DNA from: Brevipalpus yothersi
Lineage: Eukaryota; Arthropoda; Arachnida; Trombidiformes; Tenuipalpidae
Length of the DNA stretch: 64,000 nt
Direction: 5' to 3'
NCBI GenBank assembly: GCA_003956705.1
Contig: QZCP01000052.1
Coordinates: 130,221-194,220, forward strand
In this document: one piece after another, positions 40,362 to 53,651 of the stretch
Layout: the number at the start of each line of letters is the position of its first letter
Numbering within the stretch: the stretch's first letter is position 1
Made by a program: the position numbers and the translations under genes
The notes under the pieces: generated by a model
Seen by the model: the letters and a program-made list of their open reading frames with translations, nothing else
Databases searched by the model: none
What the model was told of the DNA's origin: nothing

Positions 40362-41439
40362 GGTAGCACGATTATTCGGAAATTTACCTGATTACAAGTG
40401 TGAGAGAGAGAGCAAAAAAAGAATGCAAATTGTGAAAAAAATCCCTCTCTCTCTCCACACACACACACAAACACACTTAAAAAATGATCATTTCATCACC
40501 ATCAACCATCAATCCAATCATCGAACACAAAATTTTCAAATCAACAACAACTATCAAGCCAATGTGTGTCTGAAAAATGTTCAATGTTGATCATGATCAT
40601 CATGTTCACACACACACAATGTTGACAAACACTCTGCGCAAGATCATGTTGTTGGATTCATGGCAAAGTCTCTCGATTCTCTTTGAACAGAAAAAAACTG
40701 ATGATGCTGATGATCTACGTGATCAAGACTTCGTGGCAATGTCAATGAAACCTTATTAAATGAGGCATATTTTCACTGTTAGATGTTAATCTCTATTTTT
40801 CTTTCTTTCTTTCTCACTCTCTCTTGATGTTATGTCATTGTAAGATGTTCTATTGATGGCTGACGGCGGTGAGAAGATTGTTAAGATTATGGAGACTACA
40901 TATGAATATGACGAAATATTTTTCTCTCTCACGTAGTTGGGTTAGTTGAGGAAAAATTTTGATTGTAATAATTATTGTGGGAAAATGATAGTGGAAAATT
41001 TTTTTCTCTTTTCAGTGGTCTAGGGGAGATGAAAGAGTTTTCGATGGATCATTATTATAAGTATTGAAGGGTTTTGATGACTGTTAAACTGGTCGATTTC
41101 AATTCATGAGCAGAGTGTCAAGTTTTTTCCCTTTTTTCGCTCCTCAACGATTAGTAACAACAACAACAACAAATTGGTTGCGAATATTTAACATTGATTC
41201 ATACCTCTCTTGAATTTCATCATGTAGTGGAGGATGAACACCGTAATTAAATGAATAATAGCGTGGAATATGTAATTTTGAACATGATTGATATTGTTTT
41301 ATCATTATTCATTTAAAATTGAGGGGGCACACAAAAACACAGCAAAAATTGTTGTTGCATGAATGAGAATCAAAAATAGATTGCGGTTAAAAATGGTTGG
41401 CACAAATTCAATATGAATTTTATTTTTTCTCTCTCTTTC
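40362..41439. other. Intergenic region with AMPK alpha 5' flank
   Basis: Presumed promoter and 5' UTR of the AMPK alpha gene and the 3' flank of the E1-beta gene. It has GA and CA tracts near 40400-40475 and a short CAA run near 41160. No gene is seen. Confidence 0.6.
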
Positions 41440-42648
41440 TCAAAAGTTTACTAGTTTCTTGAGCGCATGAAGACATCTCCACTTGTCAGGAATGTAAAAT
41501 GGTTCCATTACATGAGGAAAAGGAGTATCGAAACCAGTAACACGACTGATTGGTGCCTCAAGATTAAGGAAACATTCATTCTGAATGGTCGCCGCAATTT
41601 CAGCACCAAATCCGGCAGTTAGCGGTGCCTCATGAGCAATCAACAGTCGGCCAGTCTTTTTGACCGAATTTTTCACTGTCTCCTTGTCCCAAGGCAAAAT
41701 GGTTTGCAAATCGATAAGCTCACAGGAAACGTTGAGAGTGTCTTGTGCCATTTGACAAACTTCATGGAGAACATGTACCTGAGTTCCCCATCCGAGTAAT
41801 GTCACATCATCACCTTCCACAATAATGTCCGCTTTGGAGAGAGGTATTTTGTATGGTTTCAGGGGGACCTGTTCCACAGCCGTTCGATACAAAATTTTGG
41901 GCTCAAAAAAAACACATGGATTATTGTCCTCAATACAACTGGACAGAAGACCTTTGGCTTGTATTGGTCCACGAGGAATGACTACTTTGATACCCGGAAT
42001 GTGTGCAAAAAAAGATTCAACCATTTGAGAATGATACAGTGCACCATGTCCAACTGCTCCACATGGGGCCCGTATGGTTAGAGATCCACAATCAAATTGA
42101 TTACCACAACGATAACGAAATTTGGCAGCTATCAAGAAAGTGAAAATAAATTCATACATACATAAATTTTCTTAAATGATATTTACATGTGTACACAGTG
42201 TAGTATGGTACACTTTGCATTTACCTTCATTGGTTATCTGATCAAATGCTGGAAAGATATAATCAGCGAATTGAATTTCAGCAATTGCTCTGGCACCAGC
42301 CACAGCCATACCAATGCCAAAACCAACAATTCCCTGTTCACATAGTGGTGTATTGAATACACGATTACGTCCATATTTATCTTGTAAGCCAACTGTACAC
42401 CGAAATACACCACCAAAAGCAACATCTTCCCCAAAAATGAATGTTGATGAATCTGAATCCAATGCGATGTCAAGTGCATTGTTAATTGCTTGAAAAAGAT
42501 TCATCCGATTAGTTTCACCCTCTGATGCGGCCACAGTGTCCGGATAATGATTAAAATGAACCGCAGTTCGACGGTGTAAATTTTTCAAAACAATCAAATC
42601 GTTCTTCTTCAACAAACATCGTCCCAATTGTCGTAAACTTATCATCAT
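41440..42648 (-). CDS. BCKDHB: Branched-chain 2-oxoacid dehydrogenase E1 beta subunit
   Basis: Beta subunit of the thiamine-diphosphate E1 component (EC 1.2.4.4) in the mitochondrial complex that oxidises the 2-oxoacids of Leu, Ile and Val. Two exons on the minus strand, 42648-42225 and 42128-41440, give 370 residues (human 392). Blocks nearly identical to BCKDHB rather than PDHB are FGEDVAFGGVFRCTVGL, RVFNTPLCEQGIVGFGIG, FADYIFPAFDQITNE, CIEDNNPCVFFEPKILYR, SHEAPL-type HEAPLTAGFGAEI and EAPISRVTGFDTPFPH. The N terminus is basic and fits a matrix presequence. Two adjacent ATGs occur; I chose the first of MMISL, but a start a little upstream in the same frame is possible. It is divergent from the serine protease gene. 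Confidence 0.95.
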
Positions 42649-43571
42649 TATTACACCACCACTTGGATTCCTGAGATTCTTGACACCCAAAATTAACAAT
42701 AATTAACGAGAAACAAAAAAACCAAACCAAACCAAACCAAACCAAACAGAGAGAAAAACCGTTTCACATGGCCATTGCTAAAGGCAAAAATGATGGTAAA
42801 AAAGACTATTCCAATTAAACCTGTTTGCTGATGACGACAAGTTTTAACCACTTCATCAGGTAAAAAGAGCTGTAGATGGCGAGCTAAGGCTCATCAGTTG
42901 ATTTGGTTCGAATAATCGGAATTGAAATGATCATGATTCTTTTTGATGAGCATAATTAGTTAACGATGGATTCATGATTTATTTGATTATTGTACGATTT
43001 TGCTTGATGAAACTTTACTGGTGGAAAGGTGGACTATACTTTGCATTTGATTGATTCCGGAAAAATTTTACTCAATCGAATTGATTTACTTATCATCAAT
43101 GCAAAGTTTTCCGCTCTTGTAAATGCTGATGAGTAGTATTAGCCATGGAAATTAGTATTTCTTCCCAGAAATCTGTGTGTATTCAATTGAATATTTAACA
43201 TCAGCGAAACGAACACACACATATATCGGCAAATCATGATGTCCTTGCCACAGATCTTAACGATGATTCTTTTCTCCTCCTACCACTTCATGATGATCAT
43301 CTTCACTGTCAAACCTAACTTTCCGCAAACTTGATAACAAGAATCAATGTTCATCATGCAACCGGTTACATCATTTTATAATGATCAATCGCTTGCGAAA
43401 GAAGTTCTCAAAAGCTTTCTTGTTATAATCTTCTGGTGTATTGGATAGGAAAACTTATTTACTCCGAAAAATTATGTCAAGTGATGTGTTATAATTGATA
43501 ATTTAACAGCTCAATAAGTATCACCACAATAGTTTCCAAAAGTTGGACTAATTTAAATAGATATTATATTC
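42649..43571. promoter_or_regulatory. Divergent intergenic region between BCKDHB and the protease gene
   Basis: 923 bases separate two start codons facing away from each other, so both promoters should lie here. A short aaacc repeat occurs at 42717-42747. No factor sites are claimed. Confidence 0.3.
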
Positions 43572-45898
43572 ATGTTTTCATCAATCATTTTCATCTTAAT
43601 TTCATTCGCGCTCATCACATTTCATCAGGTAAACAGTATGTATATAAACACATAGTAACGTAGTGAAAAAAAAACTTGTCCAACTTGTTAAACAATTTTT
43701 TTCGGTTGTTTACTTTGATAACATTATCAGAAACTTTAATTTCTAATCATTTTTAGTCGATTTTCTTTCATTTTTCATCAACACATGAAACTTAAAGTAA
43801 TGAAATAATGTGATAGAATTTAGTTATCTAAGTAATTCACCGTATATTTCACAATCAATATCATCTCTAAATTGGGTAAATTAATTTTGACTCTCATCTT
43901 GTTGACCAGTCAACTCCGGTAAATCATACCTCAAGTGGTAATGGCACTCTACTTATCAATGGATCGATTATATCAACTAGATCACTTTCAAGTCGTACTC
44001 CAAAAGGTAGTGGCACCATTGTGATTGAGGATACGGAAGATGATCCATATAACAAGAGAACAATTGATATTACCAAAAAAGCATGTGGAAACATTAATAC
44101 TATCCGTATTTCGGATGGAGAGGAAGCTGATCCCAATCAATGGCTATGGATGGCAGCCTTAATCAGTCGAACGGGCAATCAAACTTTTTGTGGTGCAACT
44201 TTGATATCAGAACGATATCTGGTCACTGCTGCTCATTGTGTTATCAAGTGAGTGACCACTGATCAGTTATGGTTAAATTGAGTAAATGAGGCTAAAAAAT
44301 TTTCTACATTCTTACGATATTTTCTTTTGCCCACCTCAGACGATTGCCCTCAGAAATGTTGGTTCGATTAGGTGCATACGATTTTTCAGACAACGCAGAC
44401 CCAAATGCCAAAGACTATAGAGTAAAAAATTTTCGAATTCATGGTGGTTATGATTCTAGGAGTCAAAGAAATGATATAGCCATCATTACACTCAAGGAAA
44501 AAGTTCCAACAACATCAGGAGCAGTACGGCCGATCTGTTTACCGGAGACAGGAAGAACTTTTTTCGGCAAGAAAGCAATTGTCGCTGGATGGGGTGCCAG
44601 AGATTACGGTAAATATATTATCAATGAAACAGTGTATACGGGTTATCATATTGGTGATAAAATTCATTTTCAGCTGGATCTGCTTCCAAAAAATTACGAC
44701 AAGTTTCAGTACCGATTTGGAACGATACTGCTTGCCAGTCTTCCTACAATCTAGAGTTCATTAACGATGTATACTGTGCTGGATATCCGGAAGGAGGTCG
44801 AGATGCATGTCAAGGTGATAGTGGTGGGCCATTGATGCTACAAGGTGCCGAAGCAAGATGGCAATTGGTTGGAATAGTTTCATTTGGATTTCAGTGTGGT
44901 CAACCCAATTTTCCAGGGGTTTACACACGTGTTTCCAGCTATCTGGATTGGATTGCTCAAGAGACAGGGGATTTCATTTCTGCTAATTCGGGTAGTGAAC
45001 AACCAGTCAAGCCTCCACCAGCACCACCAGAACCATCTGAGCCATCTTATGAAGAAGAATCTATAGAATCAATAATGGATAAGCTCAAAGAGAAAGGAAA
45101 AGCATTGAAAAAGTTTTATGGGACAATCTTCAATGGTAAAATTGAGACGAAAAGGCTTCTCGATCGATATTCAACTATCATTGAATCTAGTCGACCTTCA
45201 TCAGCTGAAATTGAACTTATAAGTCGACAAATTGATGAGATGATCAAACCACCATCATGGTTCATGAGGGGAACTGAATTATGTTTTCAATGGACCTCTA
45301 ATGGTCATCGTAAGTTTTTCATTACCTATCATGATGTATCCAAGTTTCTAGAATCAAATTTCAATCCTATGCAGGCCAATGTTATGCCAAAGATGACACT
45401 CTTTGTGCTCCAACGAATTCGTTCACGGATCCGTTCAATGATAACACTGACGGAAAAGGAAGCTGCAAAATGAAATGGGCTATAAAGAATAGATCTGCCA
45501 ATGAATGGTTCAAGAAAGTTGAAATCTGTAGACAATGGTACTCTGATGGTGATTCTAATGACATGAAGCAGTGTAATGGAGGAAAAAACAAAATTAAGTG
45601 TGCAAAATTGGGCAATTATACGGATAATTATATCGATTCTACTGGTGGATCAAATAATCATGGATGTCAACTCTCTTGGTCGCTGAAAGTTCCCGACACC
45701 GCTCCAGTTTGGGGCAGAAATCTTGGAATTTGTGTTATATATCTCGGTGACAGTGAGCAGTGTAGCTCAGGAAGTTCCAAATCAACTATGTGTGCATTTG
45801 CTAATAAATGGACTGAATATTATCGGGATAACACCAATGCTAAACCTGGTGGATGTCAGTTATCATGGGGAATATTCACTGCCGATAAAATAAGATGA
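43572..45898 (+). CDS. Secreted trypsin-like serine protease with three C-terminal four-cysteine modules
   Basis: Five exons: 43572-43628, 43910-44247, 44340-44608, 44674-45309, 45375-45898, giving 607 residues. Exon 1 alone encodes the signal peptide (MFSSIIFILISFALITFHQ). A propeptide rich in Ser/Thr and acidic residues follows, with a cysteine (KKACG), then the likely activation cleavage after R84 (INTIR/ISDGEEADP). The S1 triad is complete: H127 in VTAAHC, D176 in RNDIAIITL, S271 in CQGDSGGPLM. D265, six residues before S271, predicts trypsin-like specificity. After the protease domain come a Pro-rich linker, a Lys/Glu-rich helical stretch (about 345-415) and, from about 423, three similar modules, each starting with a cysteine near Leu/Ile-Cys and ending in CKMKW or CQLSW. 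I know no family with this C-terminal arrangement. The protease part is secure; the role of the modules is unknown. Confidence 0.9.
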
Positions 45899-46877
45899 CA
45901 TATCATACTACATCATGTATAATACATCGTTTGCGCTTGTTTTTTTACACCTTTTTTCAATTTTTTCAATACCATTCACACCTTCAAATCCGAATCATAT
46001 TTTATTTCATTTAAAATTTCATCCTGATGAAAGTACATTGTTTTGTTTCCATGAGTTTGGTGATGAATTGTTTCTTAACGGCTAAGTTGATCGAACTTTT
46101 CTCAAAGAAATTTTGAGGATTGAGAATCTTCTAAAGACATGATCAAAATATGCCCTTTTCTACCAGATTCAAATTTCAAATGATCTTTGTCCAATGAAAA
46201 TATGAAACTTACAGTTCTAAAGAGGATAGTTTTCTTGATAAATGGTCATTTCATAACCTAAATTAAAAAAAGCTTTAGATATATGGATTAATTTAATGAT
46301 TATAAATTGTCTCACAGTCGGTCAATTAGATGAGATTGAATTTCCAATTGAAAGTCTCCATTAAAGGTAATCATCAATCTCAGAAAATTTCTCTGTCATC
46401 AAGTGCACGAATCATCAGACGATCACAATGCGTTGGCAGAACAGCATTTGAGATATTTATCAACCATGAATCGATCGGAGACAAAATTTTCCCTTTGAAA
46501 GCCTTGAAAACTCAATGTTTATCAGACAAGAGCATGTCAATTGTGTTCCAAGCAAGAATGATGAATGATGATCACACATGATGTACTTTTCATGTCCAAT
46601 TTTTATGCCCAATCATTCACCAACTTCACAACAAGTTTTGAAGATTTCAACGCATGATTAGAAAGTTCAAACATCTTACCGTAATCCGAATCAGGGACAT
46701 TAAGTTTAGCCTATTCTCGGTGCAAAGTTAGTTCACAATTTTTATTGGACACTCTGGTTAACCAATGAGCGAAGTGAAATAATAAAGACAGAGTTTTAAG
46801 ATTTACACGCCAAGTATTCATTCTGTTCATTGACAGCTAAAGTTTGTGAAAAAGTTTCGACACTGTGAAAAGTTACA
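45899..46877. other. Intergenic region
   Basis: 3' flank of the protease gene and 5' flank of the first dehydrogenase. No supported gene. Confidence 0.6.
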
Positions 46878-48028
46878 ATGAATCAAAAATTCAATTCATC
46901 TACTACACCTTCCATGGTTCTTGAGAATAAAGATTTGACTGGTAAAGTGGCCATCGTGACTGGTGGTAATTGTGGTATTGGTTTTGAAACTGTCAAAGCT
47001 CTCGCCTTTCATGGTGCCAAAGTGTATCTTGCTTGTCGTGACTTGGATCGTGCAAACTCAGCCATTGAGGTGTTGAGGCAAGAAAAGGTAAGCAATCAAC
47101 ATCAACTACTAGCTTTAGAATGAACTAAATGAAAACTTTGTGATCTCAACTTTTCAGCCAAAAGTCAAGATCATTGTAATGAAGTGTGATTTATCAAGCT
47201 TGAATAGTGTGGAAAAATTTGCAAAAGATTTCATCCAACGAGAAAAGTAAGATCAAATAATAATATAGATAATAGCTAAATACTAATTAAGTAACTCATT
47301 TTCAGAAAATTGCACATGTTGATTTGTAATGCCGGAATAATGGCTGCTCCCCATGCAATAACAGAAGATGGCTTCGAACAAACATTCCAAGTTAATTACC
47401 TGGCTCATGTATATTTGATCCAGTTGCTTCAAGATATTCTGATTGCTTCGGCACCATCCAGAATAGTTCTCGTATCTTCAGAACTTCATCGAGCAAGTTC
47501 GATTACAAGAAATAATATTAGTGCAGAATATCTTTCACCACCTTCTTCATCATTTACCCACTCTTTTATGGCTTACAATGATTCAAAATTGTGCATGAAT
47601 CTTGTTACTCGTCGTTTGGCTGATATGTATCGGGATTCAAATGTTTCCGTATATTGTCTTCATCCAGGTGGAGTGGATACAAATCTCTTTCGTTATCGAT
47701 GGTATTTGAATTTTTTCACTTACTTGGCGAAATTCTTCATAAAAACAGCGGTAAGTTTAACATTTGAACAGTGTTTCGAGACCAATTTTACAATATCATA
47801 TAACCATCCTAGGAACAAGGAGCAGCAACATCGGTTTATTGTGCTACTGCCGATGGATTGGAGAACAAATCTGGTACATACTATGATAATTGTACTGAAT
47901 GTAAACCCTCTTACAGAACTGAAGACAAAGAACTTGTCGAAGCTCTCTGGAAAATAACTCAGGATATGCTTGCTGATCGAGTTGGTGGTCATCAATTATC
48001 TAAGGAAGACCATCTGATATTGAACTAA
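46878..48028 (+). CDS. WWOX-type short-chain dehydrogenase without WW domains, copy 1
   Basis: Four exons: 46878-47087, 47158-47246, 47306-47750, 47813-48028, giving 319 residues. It is a classical short-chain dehydrogenase/reductase: cofactor-binding TGGNCGIG at 28-35, CNAG at 107-110, catalytic Ser in LVSSE (157/158), and YNDSK with Y190 and K194. It aligns over its whole length with residues 98-405 of the WWOX gene at the right end of the array, including the start methionine, but has no WW exons. The C terminus is extended by about a dozen residues compared with the other copies. The substrate is unknown; relatives act on steroids or retinoids. No transmembrane or signal segment is seen at the N terminus. 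Confidence 0.9.
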
Positions 48029-48727
48029 TAACTTAGTAAGAATCTCTTTTCCCTTTAGTAGCCGATAGCTTGATGAATATTCAATTGGTCCATAAAACTT
48101 CTCAATCTCAATTCCATAATTTCGAAAGGAATTTCTCATAGTTAGGGACTGCTAATAGAATCTCTCTAGAATAGTCTTAATTCATGATAGGGAGCAGTCC
48201 CTCATCAACCATAAGTTGCGTTATGTAAGATAACTTTTATTTGAACAACGAGGTATCAATATCATTGCTTCCTTTATCAAATTTCATGTCTTTCCATCTC
48301 TCAAATATCAGTTGGATAAGTGAATAATAATTATGGTAGCTCAAATTCCAAAGCAAATAAAATGTGACCTCATACTTTTTCCCTTACCCAAATTCATTCA
48401 ATCCAAAACTTCACATCCGGTTCGCTAGTGAAACTCATGGTATGAGTCGGAAACTTTTAACAACCTGATACAATCCAAGGACATGAAACTTTTTGGCCTC
48501 TTTACTGAGTGCATCGTTGAGTGTGTTTAGAGTACAAGTTGCTATCTCGTTGAGCTAGTCAGCTGATGGAGAGAAAAAGAGAGAGAGAGAAAGTGAGCTC
48601 AATTTATTATTGTGAATAGAGAGAAGATGCTGATCAGGGCTCAGAATTCATAGTAGATTCATGAGAAACAGAGGACAGTGACAGAGGAAAAGAATAGTGT
48701 GAAGTATCGAAAAGTTTGAAAACTAAT
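48029..48727. other. Intergenic region
   Basis: Between dehydrogenase copies 1 and 2. It contains a short GA-rich tract near 48570-48592 and no coding frame. Confidence 0.65.
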
Positions 48728-49870
48728 ATGAATCAAATATTCAATTCGTCTTATGTACCTTCTATGGTTCTTGGTGGTAAGGATCTCACTGGTAAAGTGG
48801 CCATCGTGACCGGTGGTAATTGTGGTATCGGTTATGAAACTGTTAAGGCGCTAGCTTTTCATGGTGCCAAAGTGTATGTTGCTTGTCGTGACTTGGATCG
48901 TGCCAACTCAGCCATTGATGTGTTGAGGCAAGAAAAGGTAAGTGATCAACATTAATCAGTGCAATTGTTTATACTCTAGTTGATGATCTCGAGTGATTAA
49001 ACTTTGTAAATTTCTCTTGCCAGCCAACGGCTCAGATCATTGTGATGAAGTGTGACCTATTGAGTTTGAATAGTGTTGAGCAGTTTGCAAGAGATTTCAT
49101 CGAACGGAGAGAGTAAGTCGAAATCTGAATGCTGCATCTAGTGTTCAATGCTAATTGAGTTCATAATTTTCAGAAAATTACATATGCTGATCTGTAATGC
49201 TGGTATATTCGCTGCTCCATATAAGATAACTGAAGATGGTTTTGAGCAAACTTTCCAAGTAAATTATTTGGCTCACATGTATTTGATTGACTTGCTCGAA
49301 GACATTATCATTTCCTCAGCACCATCGAGAATAATTCTTCTCTCCTCTTTCATACATCACAAAAGCTACCTGTCTCGAGATAACATTAGTGAAGAATATC
49401 TTTCACCATCAACTTCTCGAGGTTTTGTATCCACGATGAGTTATAGTGATTCCAAATTATGTATGATATTGGCAGGAAAATTTTTGGCTGAAAAATATCG
49501 AAATTCGGGTGTCACAGTGTATTCTGTGAATCCAGGATTTGTGGTCACCAACATACAGAGAAATTTTTGGCTCTATCGGATATGGTTTTTTATGATCAGT
49601 CCATTCATGAAATCAGCTGTAAGTCTAAGCCTAATTTCTGGTAAAATTTGATCACCATTAATGTTTCACTCATTTTCCTAGGAACAAGGAGCTGCAACCA
49701 CTGTTTACTGTGCCACAGCTGATGAATTGGAAAATCAGTCTGGTGATTATTACAGTGATTGTGCTGAATGTGAGCCAGCACCGAAAACACAAGACAAACA
49801 ATTTGTGGACAATCTTAAGAGGATAACTCAAAAAATGCTATCTAAACGAACTGGAATTCATCAATCATGA
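48728..49870 (+). CDS. WWOX-type short-chain dehydrogenase without WW domains, copy 2
   Basis: Four exons: 48728-48937, 49024-49112, 49174-49618, 49682-49870, giving 310 residues. The glycine motif TGGNCGIG, CNAG, and the catalytic YSDSK are intact. The start ATG aligns with that of the other copies (MNQIFNSS). Its first exon is very close to that of copy 1 at the nucleotide level, while exon 3 has diverged more (for example KSYLSRDNISEEYLSPSTS). Confidence 0.9.
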
Positions 49871-51588
49871 GTTGAGTTATAAATGAGCAGTCACCGGAAG
49901 TTGTCTAATGAATGATTCTTTTCCAACTAAAGTAATCTCATGGCATCAAGATGTTCATTTTTCCATTGCATCAGGTGAAAATTGAAATTGATAATCTCTC
50001 AACAATATTTTTCATCTAAGAATGCTTATTTTTCTATGTCAAAACCCTTACTCGAGTATACAACTTTTAGCAAGGTATATTTTATCTTATAAAAGTGAGA
50101 ATATTTTCATGAATCTCAATAAATTTTCTTATTATTTTTCAATTTCTTGAGAATCAATTTTAAAGATCAGTATCCTTACAAAGAATAGAAAGCTGAATAC
50201 TTCTTCCAAGGACATACATGTATCTTCCATTTAGCATTGAATGTACTGCTGAATTACCACACAATCTCAGCCCCGGAAATCTGGTGTTTTTCTGAATTGA
50301 GTTAAAAATAAGGAAATTGACTGAAAAAATCTATCGACTATAACTATCTGTTCAATAAGTAAACATTTAGTGAAAAAATATTGCTACATTGTAATGTCAA
50401 ACAAGTACGTATAGCTGCTGTCTGTGCGTGATATTCTTACGTAATTCAATTCATGATCGACTTCCTTGACTTGTAAGATGAAAGTTCACTCATGATTTCA
50501 GAAAATTTTTACCTGTAAAAATAAACTTCAGAAATTTTAATGGATAAATAAGGATAAAAAACATCTAGTAAATTTTAGTCGCGAGATTCAGTTTTTAGAA
50601 CGAGTTTTTTTTGTATTGACTTTCCTGTAAACAGTTCAATTAATTGTGAGGAAATGTTACCCAGATCTATGTTATTTGACCTTTCAAAAGGTTACCATCC
50701 AGAATGGACCTTCCTCTGGGAAATTAGTACCTATTAGTATCTATTAACAATATTTGGATTGTTCTCAAGAAGCTGTGGCTATTATTCAAATACATTACAA
50801 AACTAAAAACTGAAACTAATGATACTCCTTTCGATGGCTGATCTGAACAATCAGTCAACTTGTCAGTATGAATAAAAAAATGAATATGAATAAAACATAA
50901 GACAAACTGTTGATACTCAGCCACAAGAGAAAAAATATTCACCGAACAAGATGAAATACATCAATGCTAAATTGACAATCAAAAAGAACTATCCAAAAGT
51001 TTTTCACCTCTTTACATAAGATACACTCGAACATAACTAACTGACAAACCTGTCGTTCGACCATAAATACTGCGTGTACAAAATAGTGTTGAATGAACCA
51101 GGAACAAGGAAGCTGATTGAAAGAAAAAAAATCGATCCATTGTAATTATCACAGATAATTTATCAGATAATGGCTCGATACATATGCAACACGTTAGCAT
51201 TCACAGCATATACCATATACTGTACTTTAGATCATACAAACATCGTTCTTGTTGTCAAACATACACGCACACACAGCTGATCTGTTAACTTGAGCGTAAA
51301 AAGCTTGCGTGATTCTGTACAATTGATGATGATAAACCTTGTTGAGAAGATGAAGGACATCCGCACTGGTGGTTAGTAGAGTTTTGTTTGATGAATGTTT
51401 AATGTTGTTTTCATTTTGTGGTTGAATGATTAAATTGGTGTAGTGATCAATTTGATACTGTTGGATGTGAAATTCATCATTTTTGGTTAGGTAGCATAAG
51501 AACTGTGTCTCCAAAAATAGATAACAAAGATTGGATTTGTTGTTGAATGTTTCATCTGTTGAAAAGAATAACACATAGTAGAGTAGTC
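49871..51588. other. Intergenic region
   Basis: Longest gap in the dehydrogenase array. AT-rich; only short frames without family character. Confidence 0.55.
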
Positions 51589-52718
51589 ATGAGTCGAAAA
51601 TTTAATTCATCAACCACAGCATCAATGGTGGTGGAAGGTAAAGATTTATCTAATATGGTAGCTCTGGTTACCGGTGGTAATTGTGGTATTGGTTATGAAA
51701 CTGTTAAAGCTCTCGCTTTTCATGGCGCGAAAGTATTTGTGGCATGTCGAGACATGGATCGAGCAAACTCAGCCATTGATGTATTGAGAAAGGAAAAGGT
51801 AAAGATCAAAAGAGAAGATGAAAAACTCGTAACATTATTATTAATTTTTGTATATTCTTTTATCATATCTATTTTAAGCCTACAGCCCAAATAACGGTTA
51901 TGAAATGCGATCTGTCGAGTTTGAATAGTGTTGAGCAATTTGCTAAGGAATTTATTAACAAGAAAGAGTAAGTTTAATGATTGAAAAGTTTTTATTGAAT
52001 AAAAAATAATGGAAAGTTCTTCATTCTCCTTGCAGAAAACTGAATACTCTCATCTGTAATGCGGCTGTTTTTGGTCATCCTCATAAAATCACTGAAGATG
52101 GTTACGAAACAACGTTCCAGGTCAACTACTTGTCCCACGTGTATTTGATACACTTACTGCGTGATACGCTTGTTGCCTCGGCACCATCTAGAATAGTTCT
52201 CGTATCTTCTGATCTTCATCAAAAAAGCTCAATTACTAGAGAAAATATTAGTGCTGAATATCTTTCACCACCTTCTTCGAAACGTTTTTCACCTCTAATG
52301 GCTTACAACGATTCAAAGTTGTGCATGAATTTGGTTGCACGTCGTCTGGCTGATATGTATCGAGAGTCAAATGTTTCCGTTCATTGTCTTCATCCAGGTC
52401 TGGTTTATACAAATATTCAGCGTCATTGGTGGGGTTATCGATTAACTTTTTTCCTATCAAAACTTTTCATAAAAACAGCGGTAAGCCTAACAATCGAACA
52501 GTATTCCAGAATCATTCTCACACTATTTTCCATCTCAGGAACAAGGAGCAGCAACGTCCGTTTATTGTGCTACTGCAGAAGGATTGGAGAATAAATCTGG
52601 TGCCTACTACAATAACTGTGCTGAGTATAAGCCATCAGCAAAAGCTGAAGATGAACAGCTTGTTGATGCTCTCTGGAAGATAACTCAAGAAATGCTTTCT
52701 AAAAGACTTGAAAAATGA
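51589..52718 (+). CDS. WWOX-type short-chain dehydrogenase without WW domains, copy 3
   Basis: Four exons: 51589-51798, 51879-51967, 52036-52480, 52539-52718, giving 307 residues. TGGNCGIG, CNAA (instead of CNAG) and YNDSK are present. An in-frame ATG lies 42 bases upstream (51547), but homology starts at 51589 (MSRKFNSSTT). Exons 3 and 4 and intron 3 resemble copy 1 more than adjacent copies, for example SSITRENISAEYLSPPSS against SSITRNNISAEYLSPPSS. Confidence 0.9.
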
Positions 52719-53651
52719 ATTCCTTCACTCAGAGAAAACTTTCTCTCACACACTCAGAATAACATTTTATGGTCTCGGTAATTGTTTTTTAATGTCCTTC
52801 AATGCATGTAATGGTAAGGTTATCTTCAGTAAATGTTTTTTTCTAAAAAATTCTTGAATAATTGCCTCTCTTGTTCTGTTCAATCCTGCCATTGCATTTT
52901 ATCTATTTTTTGAATGAAGAGGTATCCTCAATTATCAAGGGAAGATCCGAGTTTTCCTTCTCTCAAATTCCAATCATTCGATCATAAAATCTTGCCTCAA
53001 TCTTGTGAAGTAATTTTGTTTCGTAAAACTTGAAAAGAATTCACCCAATTCGAACCCAGAGTCCCTTCAGCCTACGAATTTCTAACCAACATTCGATCAT
53101 CGTTGATCGTTTTTCCTCAGTTACTTCCGATTAGGATCTAGTTGAGAAAGGATCCGCGATTTCTCTTCGAATGTAATCAAATCGCTAAAAAGGTTCATGA
53201 ACTGTAAACTTCCGGCAAACAAGTTCACAAAATAATGCAATCAAACGGAAAATAATTTACCAAAAACGCACTCCAACTCTGGCTGCTTGTTATCATAATA
53301 ACTGTACTTGCGCGTGAAAAGTGCTTACTCAATGCACTTGGTATTGAGAATAGTAGTGATTGGCCTAAACATTGTGCAGACCCGAAGGACGCTTGCACTT
53401 GGGGTCCGACTTACACTAGTACCATTTTTTTGTGGGACTCTCATGGTGAGAGAGAGAACACGGTAGTTGATGAAGAAAGTTAAAGAAACTGAGTTAAGTA
53501 CATCATCATCCGAGTGATCAAATTTCAAGGCTGATGACATGCTCTTTTCAAAACTTTCTATCATCAAAGACTTAAGTTCATTCAAGACATTCGATTTGAG
53601 TTCTGAAGAGTTGTATATTTGTGTATGTGTATGCGAAGAAGAAAAGTGAAG
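52719..53651. other. Intergenic region
   Basis: Between dehydrogenase copies 3 and 4; no supported gene. Confidence 0.6.

Noticed and set aside
51547..51588. Upstream in-frame ATG of dehydrogenase copy 3 as the start
   Set aside because: The 14 extra residues have no counterpart in the other four genes; the second ATG aligns with all of them. It could still be used in vivo.
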